Positions 23,601 through 35,114 of a stretch of DNA of 64,000 nt are shown piece by piece. Under the pieces are notes generated by a model. The model was not told the DNA's origin, did not search any database, and saw only the letters and a program-made list of their open reading frames with translations. Numbering within the stretch: position 1 is the stretch's first letter; every line of letters starts with the position of its first letter. Made by a program: the position numbers and the translations under genes. The stretch covers positions 438,001 through 502,000 of the forward strand of contig BSDZ01000026.1 in NCBI GenBank assembly GCA_030268105.1, written 5' to 3'. This DNA is from Volvox africanus. Its lineage: Eukaryota > Chlorophyta > Chlorophyceae > Chlamydomonadales > Volvocaceae.

Positions 23601-23895
23601 ACGGTTTCACGTAAGGGAGGTGAGAGGTGCATAGGCACGCGCTACCGGATTTTGCTGCCATCCCGAAGTGGTTGAGACAGAAAGGAGGTGGCGTTAGCTG
23701 ACATCGACCTAAAGCCAGGGCGAGGCTTCCTTCACCTTCCACGCTCACCGTCTTGTTATAGAATCGCTCCAGTGGCGTTAAAGCCTTTGCTGGAACCACA
23801 AGATTTATGACGATGCCCGCTGCTGCAGTTAGCCAGTCCCAAAGGTACCCTTCGACTGTGAAGAAATGAAGAAGTGATCCGGGCTGGATAGACAT
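20606..23895 (-). CDS. PAP2-type lipid phosphate phosphatase; 3' exon unresolved
   Basis: Exons fitting in phase are 23895-23749, 22832-22696, 22124-22085, 21320-21269 (least sure), 21049-20934 and 20718-20606. The protein starts MSIQPGSLLHFF, then a membrane segment (LWDWLTAAAGIVINLVVPA), then LERFYNKT-DTTLSYPIR, a placement typical of phosphatidate phosphatases. A second membrane segment follows (ALYVLVFVLPAVVFTVAAA). Motif C2 is AYPSGHSAY and C3 is SRIADYKHSPAD, matching the family pattern SR-x5-H-x3-D with the catalytic His residues. Motif C1 (K-x6-RP) is not found, so a short exon between 22084 and 21321 is probably missed, and the terminal exon after 20606 (ending in phase 2) is also not placed. 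The family dephosphorylates phosphatidic acid and related lipids in membranes. Confidence 0.8.
21716..21770 (+). repeat. (CTGCTA)n-type microsatellite
   Basis: Imperfect CTGCTA/CTACTG tandem repeat inside an intron of the PAP2 gene. Confidence 0.8.
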
Positions 23896-24232
23896 ATTGG
23901 ATTTACGTAAACCTATGTAAGCCAAAAACGTTGATAAATAACGATGGAAGGGAATGCGAACCTAGCACTCTGCAATTCGAGACAAGCTCAATGGCGAGAT
24001 ACCACGTTATAATATAAGTATTCGTTGACAAGAATGTACAATTTTTGAGCAAATTCCACCGACAGTTTTGAACTGAATAGGCAGGAAGTGAAAGGGTGAC
24101 TCAAACGCAACCGTATAATTGTACGAACAGTAGCCGTCCTTTGCACGGCCTGCGTTAAGGGCTGGTAAATGCGCGGGCTGAGCCGAAAGTCGTCATCGAA
24201 CCATTATTTTTTAAATTACAATACGGGATACA

Positions 24233-24850
24233 ATGTCGACAGAAAGTCCTCATGGAGGGCCAACATCATTAGAAATGCGCGAGCCACCGCAAATCCATGT
24301 CATTCAGTCACCCGTTGCCGTAGGTATACAATGGAGCGTTGGGAAGGTATTTTGGACTCTGGGCGTGTTCATCCTTGCGAGCTTGGCCGAGATTGGAGGC
24401 GGCTGGCTAGTTTGGCAGACGGTTCGGAATAAAAAACCATGGTTCTACTTTGTAGGAGGTAACCAAAATTGATTTATAAAGGCCAATTCTCATTAAGCGA
24501 CTTGCACGGCAATCACGAAGTTGGGGAGCCGTACATCCGTTGTACCGTAACAATTCTAATATCATTAACCATTAAACATACTGATATACTAACTAGATGC
24601 GCACGCACGTAACGAAACTGTGCATGTAACAGGAGCGTTGGTGTTAGTAGCCTACGGCGTTATCCCAACCCTGCAACCTGAGGGCGCCTCCTTTGCCCGC
24701 GTCTATGCGGTCTATGGCGGCATCTTCATCGCTATGAGCTATTGTTGGGGTTGGGCCGTCGATGGTGATCGACCCGACAAAGGCGACTGGATCGGCAGCG
24801 CCATCGCCCTTACGGGCGTGGGAGTTGCATGGTTCTGGCCTCGTAAATGA
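24233..24850 (+). CDS. YnfA/UPF0060-family small membrane protein
   Basis: Two exons, 24233-24458 and 24633-24850, join in phase 1 to 147 residues plus stop. After a ~39-residue hydrophilic N-terminal extension the protein matches the bacterial YnfA/UPF0060 family over its whole length: LASLAEIGGGWLVWQTVR, the joined GALVLVAYGVIPTLQPEGAS, RVYAVYGGIFI, WGWAVDGDRPDKGDWIG and GVGVAWFWPR at the end. Four hydrophobic segments are expected. The family is small-multidrug-resistance-like and its function is poorly known. It is mainly bacterial, so an ancient transfer to the alga is likely. A TGTAA signal lies at 25037-25041. Confidence 0.88.
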
Positions 24851-27126
24851 AAATATGCCCTCGCTGCCTTCAGCTATGTTCACCCGTTCAGCATGACTGC
24901 CACGTACTCGATGACGAGGATGACGGGGACGCCGACAATACTGAAGAGGGTTTGACGACGGTGAAGAAGTCAGCGGCGTATTCTCCTATTAACTGCATTC
25001 TGCTTTAAGAGACACCAGCTTGCTACGCTTTGGAAATGTAAGCAGTGGCTGCGAAAAAAACATCCTAGCCAAAAATATCGAAAGTTTTGGTCTGGAGTGC
25101 ATGACTGGCCCTACTTCCCTAAACCTATTCATGTCCCTGCTCCTGCCTGTGTCCCGACCTTACCCGAATTATTTCCATTCCTCAATACTACCGCTCTTAT
25201 TACCTGTTCTAGTAATCGTAGCCAAATTATCTTTGATATCTTTTAGGTATTTATCATTTTAGGCCGTTTTATTGTTATAATTCTAGGTACTTTATCTTGC
25301 AATATCTGTATGCCTTACTTTCACCTTCACTGTCCTAGTGTGTAAGGCCCTTGTGAAGTTGTGCCGTTGCCGGCAAAATGTGCTCAATTGCTTGCAAACT
25401 TGTGCTTTCATTTAGCTGGTCCAGTGATCGTTATAACTTCTTTCAGCTATGATCGTTTTATAGCTATGATTGTTATGCCGTAGCCCCATGAGTACCTAAA
25501 AGCGTGACTTTTACTTCTTGCAGGACGGGCACCTGACCCATATGAAGCGAAGCAGCATGACAGGAAGAATGATAGGTACCGTACAGCAAGCCAATCATTC
25601 AGGTGGACCTATGGCCCGTTGGATCCAACCCCAGGGAAAATGTATTATATTCGATACTCCTCACCCGCCATTTCTTATCGAAATAGCATCAACGTGTTAA
25701 CTCCATCATCAGGTGTGAAGTCCCATGGCGCCCTTGGCTATTCCCGGGCTGGTTGCTGGTTGCTTAGCGACCAGTAGGTGGGTTTGGCGTAATGAACGGA
25801 AGACCACCTATTAGAAGCAAACGGAGTTCCAAGGCAGGGCAGTGGGAAATGGGGGATGTAGTGTCGATACACATCCAGCTCATACATATTGATCGCTATG
25901 TAATTGCCAATCAGCAACCTCGTTGACCGCGTCACGTGGAGTCCCTCGTCACAGCCAATAGCTGACATGAAACAAGGCGCCACGCAGAAATTTAATCGAA
26001 AGATAAATGATGTTATGTGTTTGGTGAGTCAGATTTATTTACCAGCGGACAGGATAAACTTGTATACTAAGTATACGTCCTAACATGCTGTCGATGACAA
26101 ATAGCATATTTGTGGTAACCTAACACAGGGCAAGCAAGAAATTATAAGAAATTATATATGTCAAGGACTCGTCATCATGATTCGCAATGATTTTAAATGG
26201 GACCTCTTACAGGTTTATTGTAGCAACAAGCAAGCTGAGCCTGCTGTGTGTACAACAACCCGGCTTAACGGTACGGCATAACAGCTGACATATATGACTC
26301 CCCTCTTTCATGACCTATACATGACTCCCCTCTTTCCATGGCCCCAGGTATTTGTGTACGGGCACGTACATCACCGTATGTGCACAATGAACAGTCGTAA
26401 CGATCATGAGTACCAACCAAATCTTCAACCGCCAAACTACTGCACACTTGAAAAGCCCCGATGCGTCTCACTGTGACAACCCGCTCTGCTGGAGTTACGT
26501 ACCCTACCTGGAGGAGCGAATTAAGGCTATCTCACGCACACCGTCACAACATGGCCATTATTATTGCCATGAGACAACCTTCAGTCCCTCCCGGGACACA
26601 TAACGTGTCGCCACCAGTGGAGCAAAAATCCCTTTTTGTAATTTTCCTGCCGTGCGTGGTGGATGGCTTATTGGGTCGCTTTCGCAAGATCTTTTAAAGT
26701 GTAATATTTATAGTAAAGTATGAACAAAGGTGCAGCGAAGAAGCACCTGCTTGACATGTCGAGATGCCTTTTATTTCTGCACTCAACTTCTACTACTACT
26801 ACTACTACCCATACAACCCTATTACATCAGCTTCCTCATCCTGCACGCCAGTCTTCTCACATTTATGTGCTTCTTCGACCGATGGACTGAATCATGTATC
26901 ATTATGTGTGTGGGATAGGGGGGTATATCACCCGTGGCCACTAACCTGGCAGTCATTATATATGTGTGCCCAAGCTTTACCGATCCATTGCTGGGGATCA
27001 AGGTTGATTTTGATCGCCCCAAGCACACACCAATTGTCTCATGTAAAATGAGCGGCTTCGCTCTCATCTGACGTTCTCATCTGACACGATGATCTGACAC
27101 GTTATCCACTAACAAAAGGGTGTACA
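24851..27126. other. Gene-poor region
   Basis: Apart from the TGTAA site near 25037 and a repeat fragment at 26904-26954, I see nothing supported. A short CTACTA repeat occurs at about 26789-26808. Short open frames lack motifs or splice context. Confidence 0.4.
26904..26954 (-). repeat. Inverted fragment of the element inserted in lectin copy A
   Basis: The minus strand matches the right end of the 247-bp insertion at 47896-48142 (region 48103-48142), sharing for example GGTTAGTGGCCACGGGTGAT, with a few substitutions. It shows that this sequence is a dispersed repeat. Confidence 0.65.
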
Positions 27127-27216
27127 CAGACCGTGGCAGACGTGGTGGCCAGCTGCTCCTCCAACAGCTGCTGATACCTGGCAGGCATGTGGAGATAGGC
27201 CTGCTCCCTGCACCCC
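27127..27216 (-). CDS. Possible coding exon, unidentified
   Basis: Between an acceptor-like CTGGAAG and a donor-like GTGTAC, the minus strand reads AYLHMPARYQQLLEEQLATT, which looks like a helical protein segment. No neighbouring exons were recognised and the family is unknown. Confidence 0.22.
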
Positions 27217-27226
27217 CTTCCAGCCA

Positions 27227-28679
27227 TGTTATTGAGTTGGTTCGTCAACTCATATAAGTAATATATCTCTTTCAATTGGTGATGATCTTGTAATAGTTAC
27301 AGAGCTTTAAAAGGGAATAATACCAATGATACCATGATGTAATGGGAGTGTTACATATACACACATATATGTGATCTACATATACCTCCACCGCCACACC
27401 TACAGTATCTATCTATATGTATTGGTGACCTCGGATAACGAGTGCAGACTTCTGGAAATTGCACCTGTACTGCAGTTCCACCTTTTCAACGGCGCCGGGC
27501 ACACATCATACAAAGGGGATGATAACAAATGGCTCTTCGGATTCCATGTTGCCTTCAGAAGTATCTGATCCGCAAAAAAATCCGTGCTGTGTAGAAGTCC
27601 GTGTGTGTACAGTACAATTCGTACAAGGGGGTGGGAACAATATTCATTGAAGCTGTACATAGGGCCCCACGCAAGGAATACAGAACCCATCAAAACAGAC
27701 AGATGATGAAATCCAATGCGGAATAAAACCCATAAAATCTGATCCACGGATGACGATTCGTGCTGCATGTTATCTCCTGTCTGTGGCTGCGTGTGGACGC
27801 GGCACATGTGAATGTACGGATTCTGATCCCGCTATTGGATGTCACACGGCTGTACTACATAGGAAATCCTACCCGTTGGCTTTCGGAAATTCATTTCAAA
27901 GCGGCGTCTCATGGAAAAGGCCAGAGAACGCGAAAACAGCCATCGTCGGAATCGCCAGCAGCAACGTACGGTGATGGTGCCTGAGCCACGAAGCCAAGGA
28001 GTTGTTTCCGCCGCCATTAGCACCATCCGTGGGCAGGCGCCGTCCAGGAGGTTAAGGGCCTTATCATTGCGGAGTGTGCCGGGAAGAAAACAATTTGAGT
28101 TCACTACTACCGAATGGCTGATACCACCGGAGGGAGTGCGAGGGTAGGGGGTTGGAAAGGAGGAGGATTTCATACCTGCGGTTTTCATTCTTCGTACGAT
28201 GATTAGTACGGAAACCGAGTAAGCAGCAAGCTACCTGATGCCAAGGTGCTGAAGTCGCCAGTTGAAAGAGAGGGGCTTTGGAGTGGTTTGAGGTCGGGGG
28301 GATGTATGTTTGTGTTTGCATGTGTGTACGAGTACCTTGGGCCCTGTCACAAGTAGTCTGGGCAATCACCGCGCATTGCCCGCAGTTACTTACTCGGGTT
28401 ATGGTGGTTGTGGTAATTGTGTCAGTTTTGGTGGTTTTTCAGTTTGGTGGTAGTAGTTGTCTCGGTGGTTGTGGTAGTTGTGGTGGCACACACGTATTGA
28501 CGTAGTCACATACCTAACAATGACATCGTCATTGATACTGGGACCGCCCTTTATTCACCCTCCCGCCTCCGCCGCAAACGCATCCTTTTAAGCGTCTTTT
28601 TAAGAATTTATAACAATTTACAATTGCTCCTACCTAACCACAAAGCCTCATGTGCGCTAATGCTTATTTTTTTTACACT
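27227..28679. other. Gene-poor region
   Basis: Contains GT-rich simple sequence (28400-28490) and overlapping open frames on both strands near 27832-28188 without recognisable motifs. No gene is supported. Confidence 0.35.
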
Positions 28680-28817
28680 TGGGACACGCACACGGCATAT
28701 CTCGTGTTCCAGAGGTCCACGGGGCTGGTGGATTTCGTCGAGGAATTGAAGAGAGGTGGCCAGCGGTCAGCTCGGCACCACCATCCCAGCGCGAAACCCA
28801 AGATCCAGAGCACCTAG
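28680..28817 (+). CDS. Possible terminal exon or gene remnant, unidentified
   Basis: One frame reads THTAYLVFQRSTGLVDF then VEELKRGG and a basic His-rich tail to TAG at 28815. It follows a T-rich tract (28668-28675) that could serve as an acceptor region. I cannot name the family or find other exons. Confidence 0.25.
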   Translation, partial: WDTHTAYLVFQRSTGLVDFVEELKRGGQRSARHHHPSAKPKIQST

Positions 28818-29864
28818 GAACACACGAAGTACGACACACGTTTGCTTCAGTGGTACGGCAGTACGGCATGTTCCCTTATGTTGGCACCACTTCAGGATAA
28901 CGGACTCCCTAGCATATACACCGAATACTATGCATACGAGTGCAGCCTTGCTAGTTGCTGCCAACATGTGTCTTTGAGGATCCCTCTCTGGTGTTCCGGA
29001 AACCCCACCCTGATCACATCATGTTACAGTCCGAATTTAGATGAGGAATATCATATTTGCGCTTCGGGAAGATTGCCCTGGGACGTTGCGTGAGAAGCAA
29101 GAGCCAACCTCGATTCTTCATGTAAATGGACCCACGTGCATTAACCAATTTACAAGGGAAGAGTAAAACCTATTTTTGCTTTACGCGGGTAATGATGAAA
29201 CTCTCTAAGGGGAAACAAGCGCGTAGGCCACCAGCGAGCACCAGACGCATAAAGGACCCTTGCCCTTAATGTCATCCAAGGATTCTTAAGATACGCTCTT
29301 GATATGTTATGCATGTTACCACTCCGTACCCTTATGGTAACCGGGAACGTTGCTTCTGGACATGCAAAAATATCTAACAATAACGCTTATGATCAAATGA
29401 AGTAGAAATGATTAATAAACTGCTGAGGGCAGTGTCAAGGCAAAGCCCGAACCGCTCGCCTGGCTGCGACATCACGCAAGCTCTTGCAGTGAAGCCATTG
29501 ACTGTATACGAATCACAGTGGTAAGTTAATTCGACGAAGAATCAAAATATGTAATGTTGGAGTGATCCTGTTACGCTGGATCCTATTTGCGCGGGTCTCC
29601 CCCGGCTCCTGCTGAACGCAGTATAACGATCCCAATTTCTCCAGCCTGAAGATCGACACTAGGATTCCATTACTTAGGGTCTTTGTAAATAATCAGTGAT
29701 ATTTGACGCCGCAATTTGTTGCTTTACGCAAATGATGCTGTAGTCGCAGGTGCGATGCCGAAACGTCGTCATCCCCTGCGCAAAGCACCAGCGTTACGCC
29801 GTGCCGGTCACTGAATCGCAATCAAGGCTTCGTCAATAGTTCTCCAACAGAGGCCCCAATCGAC
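28818..29864. other. Intergenic, 5' flank of the exonuclease gene
   Basis: No supported gene. It should contain the promoter of the plus-strand gene starting at 29865; no clear TATA box was seen. Confidence 0.4.
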
Positions 29865-31166
29865 ATGCAGTCCAGCCAGTCAAACACCACAACCGTGGAC
29901 AAGCACGACATCTCCAGCACCAGCAGTGCCCGCGGTGCCAACGCCCCAACACGGACTCGTAGCGCCGCGAAAAAGCCCACGGGACATTACTCCAAACAAC
30001 CTACGCTTAAGCAGGTTTTTAACCGGGCAGCAGCTGCTAAACCAGCAACGGCCACATCCACACTTGCCCTTCGACCTGGGCCCGGACCTGCTGACGCTGA
30101 TGACCGCCCGAGCTGCACCACTCAACCTGCTACATTGACCCAGACGGTGGAACCAGCGGTTCAGTCCGTTCACCCGTTACGGCCCGCGGCGCGGCGGCTA
30201 TCCACCGCTCACGACTGCAGCGGCGACAACTCGACTGCCTCGGCGGCGTCCACACTGACCGATGGGTCATGGGCCATCGAGCGAGTCGTCGTGCCGTTTA
30301 CCGCTTCCAGTGCCGCCGCCGCCTCTACCGCATTGGCATTCACATCTCACGCGAGCAGCCCCAGTGCAGCTCCACTATTACCACCACAACCGCTATCACA
30401 CCGACCGCCATCACCTATAGCAGTTGCAAGTGGCGCCGCCGTCGGGCGGCGCTCGTTGCAACAGCAGGCCCCCGGCTTGTCGTCTATGCCGTACAGTACC
30501 CAGGCAATAACAACGACACCAACAGTGGTGGCGGCAGTGGACGGGTCTGATGTTAGCTACGCGGAAAGCCATAGGGACCGGGAAGATGGCCACTTTGAGG
30601 GACCGTCAATGGGGCGATCAGTGCCGACAAGGAATGGGGAGGCGAGTCAAAAGACGACTGCGGCGGAGGTGGAGGAGGCGGGGGAGGTGGGGAAGGAGGA
30701 AAGTAATCCCGAGATGGAGGTGTTGTCGGTTCGTTTGGCGCGTATGCGAGTTAGGTCTGCCGCTGCGGTGCCACTGCCGCCAGCCGACACCATTCACGAT
30801 GGCGGCAACACCACGCCAAACAAAGCGGAGCCATACTTAAAACCATTGCAGCATCACCACCAGCAGCAGGAAAATCGGCAATGTTTGGCCTCGTCTTCTG
30901 AGGCTGGGACGGAGGAAAGGCCGCCCGTGACCCGTGGGTCCATCAAGGCTAGCTTAGTCCCGTCAATAGCGAGGCCAGCCGCATCTTCATCTTCGTTTTG
31001 GCGCGGTGCCGTACACGAGGGTCTTTCCTCCTCCGTACGGGAATCTGGAGGAGGAAGAAAAGGATGGCCAGTGATAGACCTGGTTTCGGAGGAATCGGCG
31101 CTTGAGATTCCTTCTGTAGATGGCGGTCGTCAGGTTGCGGCAAACTCCGTTGATAACCAAATAGCA

Positions 31167-31198
<32 letters not shown>

Positions 31199-34100
31199 CT
31201 CGACCTCGACTTCGGCTGCGGGTGGGGCATCCTCAGGGATAAGAGCTGCGGCGGGTCCCAAAGGCGGTGATAGCGGTGGCGGCGCTGCAGCCGCCACGAA
31301 GCCCTCCAGTCGGAGCAAGTCGGGAGCCAAGGTAGCCGTAAAGGCGGCGAGGTCAGGCAAGGCCCCGGGCGGCGCGCTGCTGTGGACCGAAATGTCAGTG
31401 GAGGAGCGCGCAGCGACAGGCGGAGCGAGCTGGATCCGGTAATAATCCAAATTTCATTTAATTTAATCTTACTTTATTTTAATTTTCACGTGTGATACCT
31501 ACACATAAGATTTCGTAAATGATAAAACGTTTCGTAAAAATGTCACGAAACAAATGTCATATTTTGTAGATCAGTTTTTGGATAGCGGCAGCACGCTTTG
31601 GACGAGTGTTGATGCCAACGGTATGCAACTGCCTGCCTGGCGCTGGCACAGTTTAATTGTACGGTATGTCAGAAAACCTAAACCCGGCTTGACCAGAAGC
31701 ATGATTCAGTATCCGCTTTTCCACGTTATGCTCCTCTGATTTAGCTCTTGCTCATGTTCGCTTGGTAAGGGATCACGTGCAGTGACAGCGATGCCCCGAA
31801 AGCGCGGTTCTGGAGCCTACCTAACAAATATCATCACGACTCATATGGGTCCTCTTCCCGGCAGGTGGGAGCCCCTTTCTCCTTCTGCAGTTGCCGGGGA
31901 AGCGGACGGAGCAGGCAGCGGCGCCGCCTCAGCCGCCCCCCTCTTCCATTTGTTCTCTGTTGACATTGAAACGGTGGATTTTATGCGGTGAGTACGAACA
32001 ACGTAGTCGCGGGCAGATGGATATTGCGGGAGGGGGTCCGTGAAAATTGGCTGCATTAGTACCCGGCTGCATTAGATGGGATGTGGGGAAATTTGAATGT
32101 GCACGCGCGTGTGTGTCTCTTTGTGTATTGGGTTGGGGAGGGGGAGAGAGCGAGGGGACAGGAGGGGGAGGGAAAAGCAAGAGGGACTCGAGGAAGGGTC
32201 TGTAAGCACGTAGGCTGCAGCGGGTGATGCCGTACGCTGATGTGTATGTGTACGGCAGATTTTGGAGCCAGTGAGGACAAAAACAACTTTGTTGGGGTAA
32301 CAAGAGGCGCAAGGAAAACGCGCGAAAACCAAAAATGCAGGTTCAGTGCGTATGTTTGTCGACGTCGATGAGTTTTCAACGGCAACGATTTGCCGTACAA
32401 TTACGGGTGGCCGTACAAACGCAAACCGCGTGTTTAGGATATGGGTCGGTACTCTGTGTCCACGTGTATGTCTTTTAAGTCAATAGATGCATCTATCTGT
32501 GTGTCCCGTCGCAGCGGGCGGCAGGCATTTCCGCGGCCCGACCAAGTACGGCTCATTGAGGTTGCGGCTGTTGATCTAGGGCCGTACGACGGGGGCGTTG
32601 GTGCCGTACCGGGAGGCGCTGGATTCGGCTCTTTGGGTGTCCGTCCGGTCTGCAACGGTGGAGGCCACATCTTTTCCACCCTTGTAAACTGCGGCCGTTC
32701 CTTCAAAGCACACAAAACAATAATGCACAACGGTAAGATATAGTGATGATATCTATATATCTGTATATCTATATATCTATATATCTGTATATCTATATAT
32801 CTATGTATGTGTGTGTGTGTATTTGTGGGCATCTCTCTCCCACTCTCTCTTTTTCTCTATATATAGAACGTTGCCTAATATGAAAGCGGAGTTTCAAGAT
32901 TTTAATTGTTTTTGCTGTGACATAGTTTTACATCACATTGCGCGGGTATTACAAAGTGATATTTTGTTTTTGTACAGATGTTGTAACGAAATTGATACAA
33001 CCACCTCCCTCGCTTCCCCCCAGATCCCACTCACCTTGGGCCTTCGTCCCCCTGCCGGTGTAGGCATCACATGGGAAGAGAGCAGCGCCCCTGGAGTGCC
33101 GAACACAGCAGAGGCGCTGCAACGGCTGTTCAACTTCATCAACCAGTGCTGCGACGCGACCGCCGAAGCTGCAGCAGCGAGCCTCAGTGCGACGGCGGCG
33201 ACGGTGATCCCACGGGTCATTCCCGTGCTCATGGCGCATAACGGCACGATCTTTGATTTTCCCGTACTCCGATCTGAGTGTGGCCGCGTGGGGGTCGAGT
33301 GGCCGCAAGAATGGTGGTGAGAACGGGATGAGAGGTAGGGATGAGGAGAGGGGGATGTGGAGGGGGAAGGGGAGGAGAGGGAGAGGTGGAGGGGGATGTA
33401 GAGGGGGAAGGGGAGGAGAGGGAGAGGTGGAGGGGGATGTAGAGGGGGAAGGGAGAAGGGAACCAAGGGGCAAGGGTTCCGGAAGAAGACGCAGATGAAA
33501 CGATGAAGGAAAGGAGGAAGGCGGTTAGTAACAGGTAACGCGACCGAAGCGCGCGCAGATGATCTGCGGAGGGGGAGTGGATCTCTCCTTGGTGGGGAGA
33601 GGCACCGAGTTGGCCCTTGCCTTGATGGCGAGATCTCTCGTACAGAGAGGAAGGGGATCCGTAGGTAGGCGGGACGAGCAACCACGGAGAGCTTGACTGT
33701 GGTGTTGAGGGATAAGAGATCGTAATGTGTGCGGCAAATACGCCTGGTGCAACTGTTGTACGGTAGGTGAGTAAGTGAAGTGGGGTGGCCAGTGGAGCTT
33801 CGCTTTATAATGAATGAGCAGCAATTCGCTCAACTTGCTCCCCCCACGTTTGGTTGGTCTCCCCTCATCACCTGTTGCTTTTGCGTGTGTGTTTGCCGTA
33901 CCAAAAGGTATTTCGATACGCTTCTGGCAGCCAAGGTGCTCTGGTCGAAGGCTGATTGGCCGCTCAAGCCGCAAGAGGGGCTTACTGGCGACGGCGACGA
34001 CGTGGCGGGAGAGGAAGGGGAAGGGGAGGAGGAGGCAGACGAACCGGGTACGTGCAATAACTGGCTGTTGGCCGGATATTACCTGGGGGGGGACTGACCC

Positions 34101-35057
34101 ATGGGTCAGTTAGTTTGAGGTTGATAAAGTCGAACAAGGTCGTCGGATAAGATCTTGTGAAACGAGGTACTAGATTAGTACGCCATGATGTAAATTCGCG
34201 CCGACGTGCTGAGTACGTTAGATTGCCAAACACCGTACAATAGAGGTACGTCGTACGTTGTTGCTCAACCCGCAATGCTGTTGAGCCTCTCCATCAGCTG
34301 GCAGGTCCCTTGTGCACACCTTACAGCCATGTTTCTGATACTAACTAACAAAACCTTCAACTGCCAACTGAAATAGTCTTCAATCCAATCTTTTCTTGCC
34401 TCAAGTCGGTGCCTGTGGCAGAAACCCAAATATGAAATCCTGAATGCGGATCCAGGAAACAGCGCTATAAGAAACAACGGCGGTGGCGGCGCCGCCAAAC
34501 GGTCGCTCTCTATGGACGCGCTGAAGGTGTGGGCGGGCGTCACAAGCAAGGGCCAGGCGCACAGGTGGGACGGGCCTTATGTGTATTTGCCACGTGACCC
34601 CGCCCTACCAGACCCTGCCGGACTTTTTCAATATACGATTATATCCTTAGGGTTACATATGCCCTCCCCTCCCCTCCCCTTTTTCCCCTTAGAGCCGAGG
34701 TCGACGCCGTAGATCTGGCAGCTGTGTGGAGGCGACTTTTTGAGCAGTGGGGCCGCCCCAGCATGGGGCATCTGGAACGGCTAGGCAGCGCCCGGGGAGC
34801 GTCAAAAACAGCCGCGGGTAAGTGTGTATGCACGCGTGTGTTTGTGTTTGCGTTTACCTGGCGTGTTTCTGGTTGCACGAACTGAACGTTGAGATCGTGT
34901 AGTGCGTGTGCTGTGTGCGTGTGTATCGTTTTCGTATCCGACCTTCAAGCAAAATGCATAATATATTATAGAATAATAGATTTTATTATTTATTGTATAA
35001 ATTTATTATTTTTGAAGTAATAGTCAATTAAATTTGTGTGATATGACATTGCAAAAA

Positions 35058-35114
<57 letters not shown>

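Noticed and set aside
30269..31450. Open frames in other frames and on the minus strand over exon 1 of the exonuclease gene
   Set aside because: Low-complexity GC-rich coding sequence gives shadow frames; only the plus frame from 29865 joins in phase with the nuclease exons.
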